A stretch of DNA of 64,000 bases from Carposina sasakii (lineage: Eukaryota > Arthropoda > Insecta > Lepidoptera > Carposinidae), in NCBI GenBank assembly GCA_014607495.2, contig CP053175.1, positions 5,828,001 to 5,892,000 of the forward strand. The letters run 5' to 3'. The notes beneath the pieces were generated by a model. That model ran no database searches. It was given only the letters and a program-made list of their open reading frames with translations, and was not told where the DNA came from. A program made the translations under genes and the position numbers. Every line of letters begins with the position of its first letter. Position 1 is the stretch's first letter. Shown one piece after another: positions 61,376 to 64,000 of this stretch.

Positions 61376-63755
61376 GTTAGTTTAATTATGTATAGTAAGA
61401 AATACCCCTAGAATATACTCAATTTTACTTTTACTTCAACAGCTTTTAAGTATTTTAATTTAGTTTCACTGGTTTTTGGTAACCAGGTGCTTGGAATCTA
61501 TGCTAGCTGCTGTAGGCAGTGGCGGATTTACAAATTTTCAAGGTATAGGCTGAATAGTTTTTGCCGCCCTTGCCTCAACAATTGTCATATCATACATTAT
61601 TATTACATTATAGAGAGAAAAGTCATCGACAAAATTTGTTGCAGACTTCTATCTGTAAGACATCAGAAAACCGTCATAGAAAAATATTTTTGATTTCTAT
61701 GAGGTAAAAAAAAAAAAAAAAAATCGTTCCCCAAATTTGCCGCCCCCAAAATCTGCCGCCCTAGGCTCGAGCCTACTCAGCCTGCTGGTAAATCCGTCAC
61801 TGGCTGTAGGTATGTAGAAATTGGCCACTAGAGACTCCATAGTAACGGGATATAAGGGTAGGTAAACCCATGGCTATGTTAACAAATTATTATTAGAAAA
61901 TAGACAACATTATAAAAAGCACCTTTCAGATAAATCATGAAAAGAAAATTATAATTTTGATGTATAAAGAAACGGGAGGCTGATGTCAGTAGAAATGAAT
62001 CTATATAATAATCTAATACATACATACAAAATGCACCCAAATCTGTGTTAGTGAGTTAAAAGTATTTTTTGAAAAGAACACATTATTTTGCTTTTTATAA
62101 CTCTTTTAAGGTACATGAAGAAGAAGATTTCTCTGTTTGCAAGAAATGTTATGATGCTGCAGCTGAAGCATACAAATTTAGTAAACTAGCCAAACATAAT
62201 GATGAAATTATTAACTATTATGTAACTGCACTGGAAACTATGATATACCCTATAGAGGTTCCACAAGAAAAGATGGATGAGGCTCTTTTTGTTCCTTTAC
62301 CTATATTTACACCAGATGAACAACTGTTTGACTTTGATCTTAGTAGAACTTACCTATCTAGTGAACTTACTAAAAACATTAAAACTGAATTGGATGCAAA
62401 AAAAGAAACTAATATTGAGAAGGTTAACAAGCCTAGCACAATTGAGAAGGCTGTTAATAAACCTAGTAAAGGAATACAATCAGATGAAAGTGATGATTCA
62501 GATCATGATGATGATAAAATAGTAGTTGTAATGACTGAATCAGGGGAGCCAATATTTTTAAAACCTACAAAAAATGGTGAATTAAGAGTTGTAACTGAAG
62601 CGGAAAAATTGAACTTTACCAAGGCATTCAATTCGTCCCAAAACAAGCCTTACGAAAAGAAAAAAAAGCGTAAAGTAAGGGTACAGTTGGAGGACAGGCA
62701 GTGTCCCCTGTGTCCTTCTAAGTACAGATTTCTGGCAAAATATAGAGAACATATGAAAGTCACTCATGATGTTGATATCTTTGTTTGTCCGGTATGTACA
62801 TTTTCTTGTTACACTAAAACTAATATCTTGTAAGAATATAGATTGTGTAAGTTTTGTACAATTTGACAATTTATCATTGTAAAAAAATGTCTTACATAAC
62901 AAATACAAATAAATAATTTAGATACTTTATCATATTTATTCAAAGCATGACAATCATGCATTCTGCGTTTTTCTACAAGACAACACGTCTACGACACAGC
63001 CACCCCATATTAAATGATGAAATATGTGTGGTTGTGTTGTCTAGTAGAAAAACTGCCAATAACTATACATATAATAAAAATGTAACGGATTGCTGTCTGT
63101 ACATGGAAGACATAATAAGAAAAAATATTGAGACCTTTACCAACGCAATAGTACCTAAAAAATGATTTTTTAATTTTTGTCTGTGCGTTTATGCACTCTA
63201 ATCTCAGAAACGGCTGTCAGGAATATATTGTGACAGGCATATAGGCAACTTTTTATCCCTGGAAAATGTTTTTATCCTGGATAATTTCGACATTCCGTTT
63301 TTTACGTAGTCCACATGGACGGAGTCGCGGGCGTCCATTAGTTGTTAAATAATTTTCATTACACCATACATCAACTAACAAAGACTAACATCAATCTCTG
63401 TAAATATATTTCAGGTGTGTAAAGACATTTTACCGACAGCTGAAGAACACAATCTGCACCTAAGTAGCCACACGGATATACTGACATGTGCCATCTGCAA
63501 TGCAGTCTTCAAGAAACGCTCCTCAATGGTCGCCCATCTAAAATGGCACGAAGATAAGACAGCTATACAGAAGGGTGTAAATATATGTGAGATGTGTGGC
63601 CTGGTGTTCTCCAGTGTAGAAATACTGAAAGATCACAAACATAAGAAGCACGAGCCAAAGTATACTTGTTTTTATTGTGGACGGATGTATAGGGGAGAGG
63701 TTAGTTTGGACATGCATTTGAAGAAACATGAGCATGCTATGAAGAAAAATGAAAG
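61190..63755 (+). CDS. ZAD and C2H2 zinc-finger protein (3 exons seen, probably continues)
   Basis: Exons 61190-61375, 62111-62791 and 63415-63755 join in phase 0. Residues 1-90 form a ZAD: CRICLEPL in exon 1 and VCKKCYDAA in exon 2 supply the two CxxC pairs. ZADs mediate homodimerisation in insect zinc-finger factors. A linker with an acidic stretch (SDESDDSDHDDDK) and a basic patch (KKKKRKVRV) follows, then fingers QCPLCPSKYRFLAKYREHM, FVCP/VCKDILPTAEEH (split across exons 2 and 3), LTCAICNAVFKKR, NICEMCGLVFSS and YTCFYCGRMYRGE. At the end AAAG|GTAATT could be a donor; otherwise a TAA at 63757-63759 closes the gene. A role as DNA-binding regulator is inferred. Confidence 0.85.
61517..61802. 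mobile_element. hAT-type MITE in intron 1 of the ZAD gene
   Basis: CAGTGGCGGATTTAC to GTAAATCCGTCACTG, 286 bp, with a perfect 8-bp duplication GCTGTAGG at 61509-61516 and 61803-61810. Confidence 0.9.
62111..62791 (+). CDS. ZAD zinc-finger gene exon 2
   Basis: VHEEEDFSVCKKCYDAAAE to DIFVCP, acceptor TTTTAAG, donor GTATGT. Read-through would give a stop at 62831. Confidence 0.85.
63060..63345 (-). repeat. Lepidopteran repeat P, copy 4, in intron 2 of the ZAD gene
   Basis: GTAACGGATTGCTGTCTGTA to CGGGCGTCCATTAG. Confidence 0.7.
63415..63755 (+). CDS. ZAD zinc-finger gene exon 3
   Basis: VCKDILPTAEEHNLHLSSHT to MKKNER; acceptor ATTTCAG. Confidence 0.85.
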
Positions 63756-63799
63756 GTAATTATGTGTTTAAATTATAGGCTTATTTATTTTATTACTTA

Positions 63800-64000
63800 C
63801 TAGCGGCCGGCCATGACTTCGTCCGCGTAAAAGGGCATTACCCCCGTGAGAAGCTGGGGCGGATCCCTAGTTATACATATAAACCTTCCTCTTGAATAAC
63901 TCTATCTATTTAAAAAAACCGCATCAAAATATAATGCGTAGTTTTAAAGATCTAAGCATACATAGGGACAGACAGCGGGAATGCGACTTTGTTTTATAAT
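63800..64000 (+). repeat. GCGGCCGCCCACG-family repeat, copy 3 (runs off window)
   Basis: TAGCGGCCGGCCATGACTTC, CCCTAGTTATACATATAAAC, CATAGGGACAGACAGCGGGA. Confidence 0.7.

Noticed and set aside
62792..62833. ZAD gene ending at the stop at 62831 after exon 2
   Set aside because: Would cut a zinc finger in half. Splicing at GTATGT joins FVCP to VCKDILPT and makes a complete finger.
62947..63165. 72-codon frame between ZAD gene exons 2 and 3
   Set aside because: Overlaps lepidopteran repeat P; the same words appear in the other P copies.

Overview
The window looks like nuclear DNA from a moth or butterfly (Lepidoptera). The basis is the split-gene structure, with short exons and GT/AG introns, together with interspersed repeats that I know to be abundant in lepidopteran genomes: the 'gcctattgcagtccactgc' repeat, the 'GGGTTCCGTA' repeat, and the 'CGCCCGCGACTCCGTCCGCG' and 'GCCGCCCACGACTTCGTCCG' families. 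The species cannot be read from the sequence.

Four host genes can be assembled from exons. (1) 8453-6763 (-): a four-exon, 256-residue macrodomain protein of the MACROD type (ADP-ribosyl hydrolase). (2) 14543-50639 (+): the alpha subunit of ER glucosidase II, 19 coding exons, 926 residues, with both GH31 active-site aspartates visible. Its reading frame holds across all 18 junctions except for one extra G in a six-G run in exon 13. (3) 57706-55108 (-): a 766-residue protein with 12 C2H2-type fingers. (4) 61190 to at least 63755 (+): a ZAD plus C2H2 zinc-finger gene, transcribed divergently from (3) and probably running past the right edge.

Most of the remaining sequence is mobile DNA, often nested. 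Bases 1 to about 4990 hold a Jockey-type LINE broken by a 785-bp element that recurs twice (5190-5974 and 59923-60707). Bases 9097-11850 hold a decayed CR1-like LINE. The 17-kb fourth intron of the glucosidase gene contains two nested Gypsy-type LTR retrotransposons (A, 17867-26810; B, 19906-24417), each with identical LTRs, followed by inverted-repeat MITEs. It then holds a 4.55-kb element with about 400-bp terminal inverted repeats and TA target duplications (29539-34089). This element carries pieces of two unrelated transposases: a mariner-like one on the minus strand and an ISL2EU/Harbinger-type one with a SWIM motif on the plus strand. Later introns contain SINEs with tRNA-like heads, hAT-type elements with 8-bp target duplications, and palindromic MITEs. 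The gap between the glucosidase and zinc-finger genes carries a pogo/Tigger deletion derivative (54148-54772) that still encodes a PCNA-binding-type C-terminus. The divergent zinc-finger interval holds a four-layer nest of insertions.

The host genes have no obvious shared pathway. The points most worth checking are the exon-13 frameshift, the composite transposon, the 785-bp family and its preference for A-tracts, and MITE insertions next to glucosidase splice sites.
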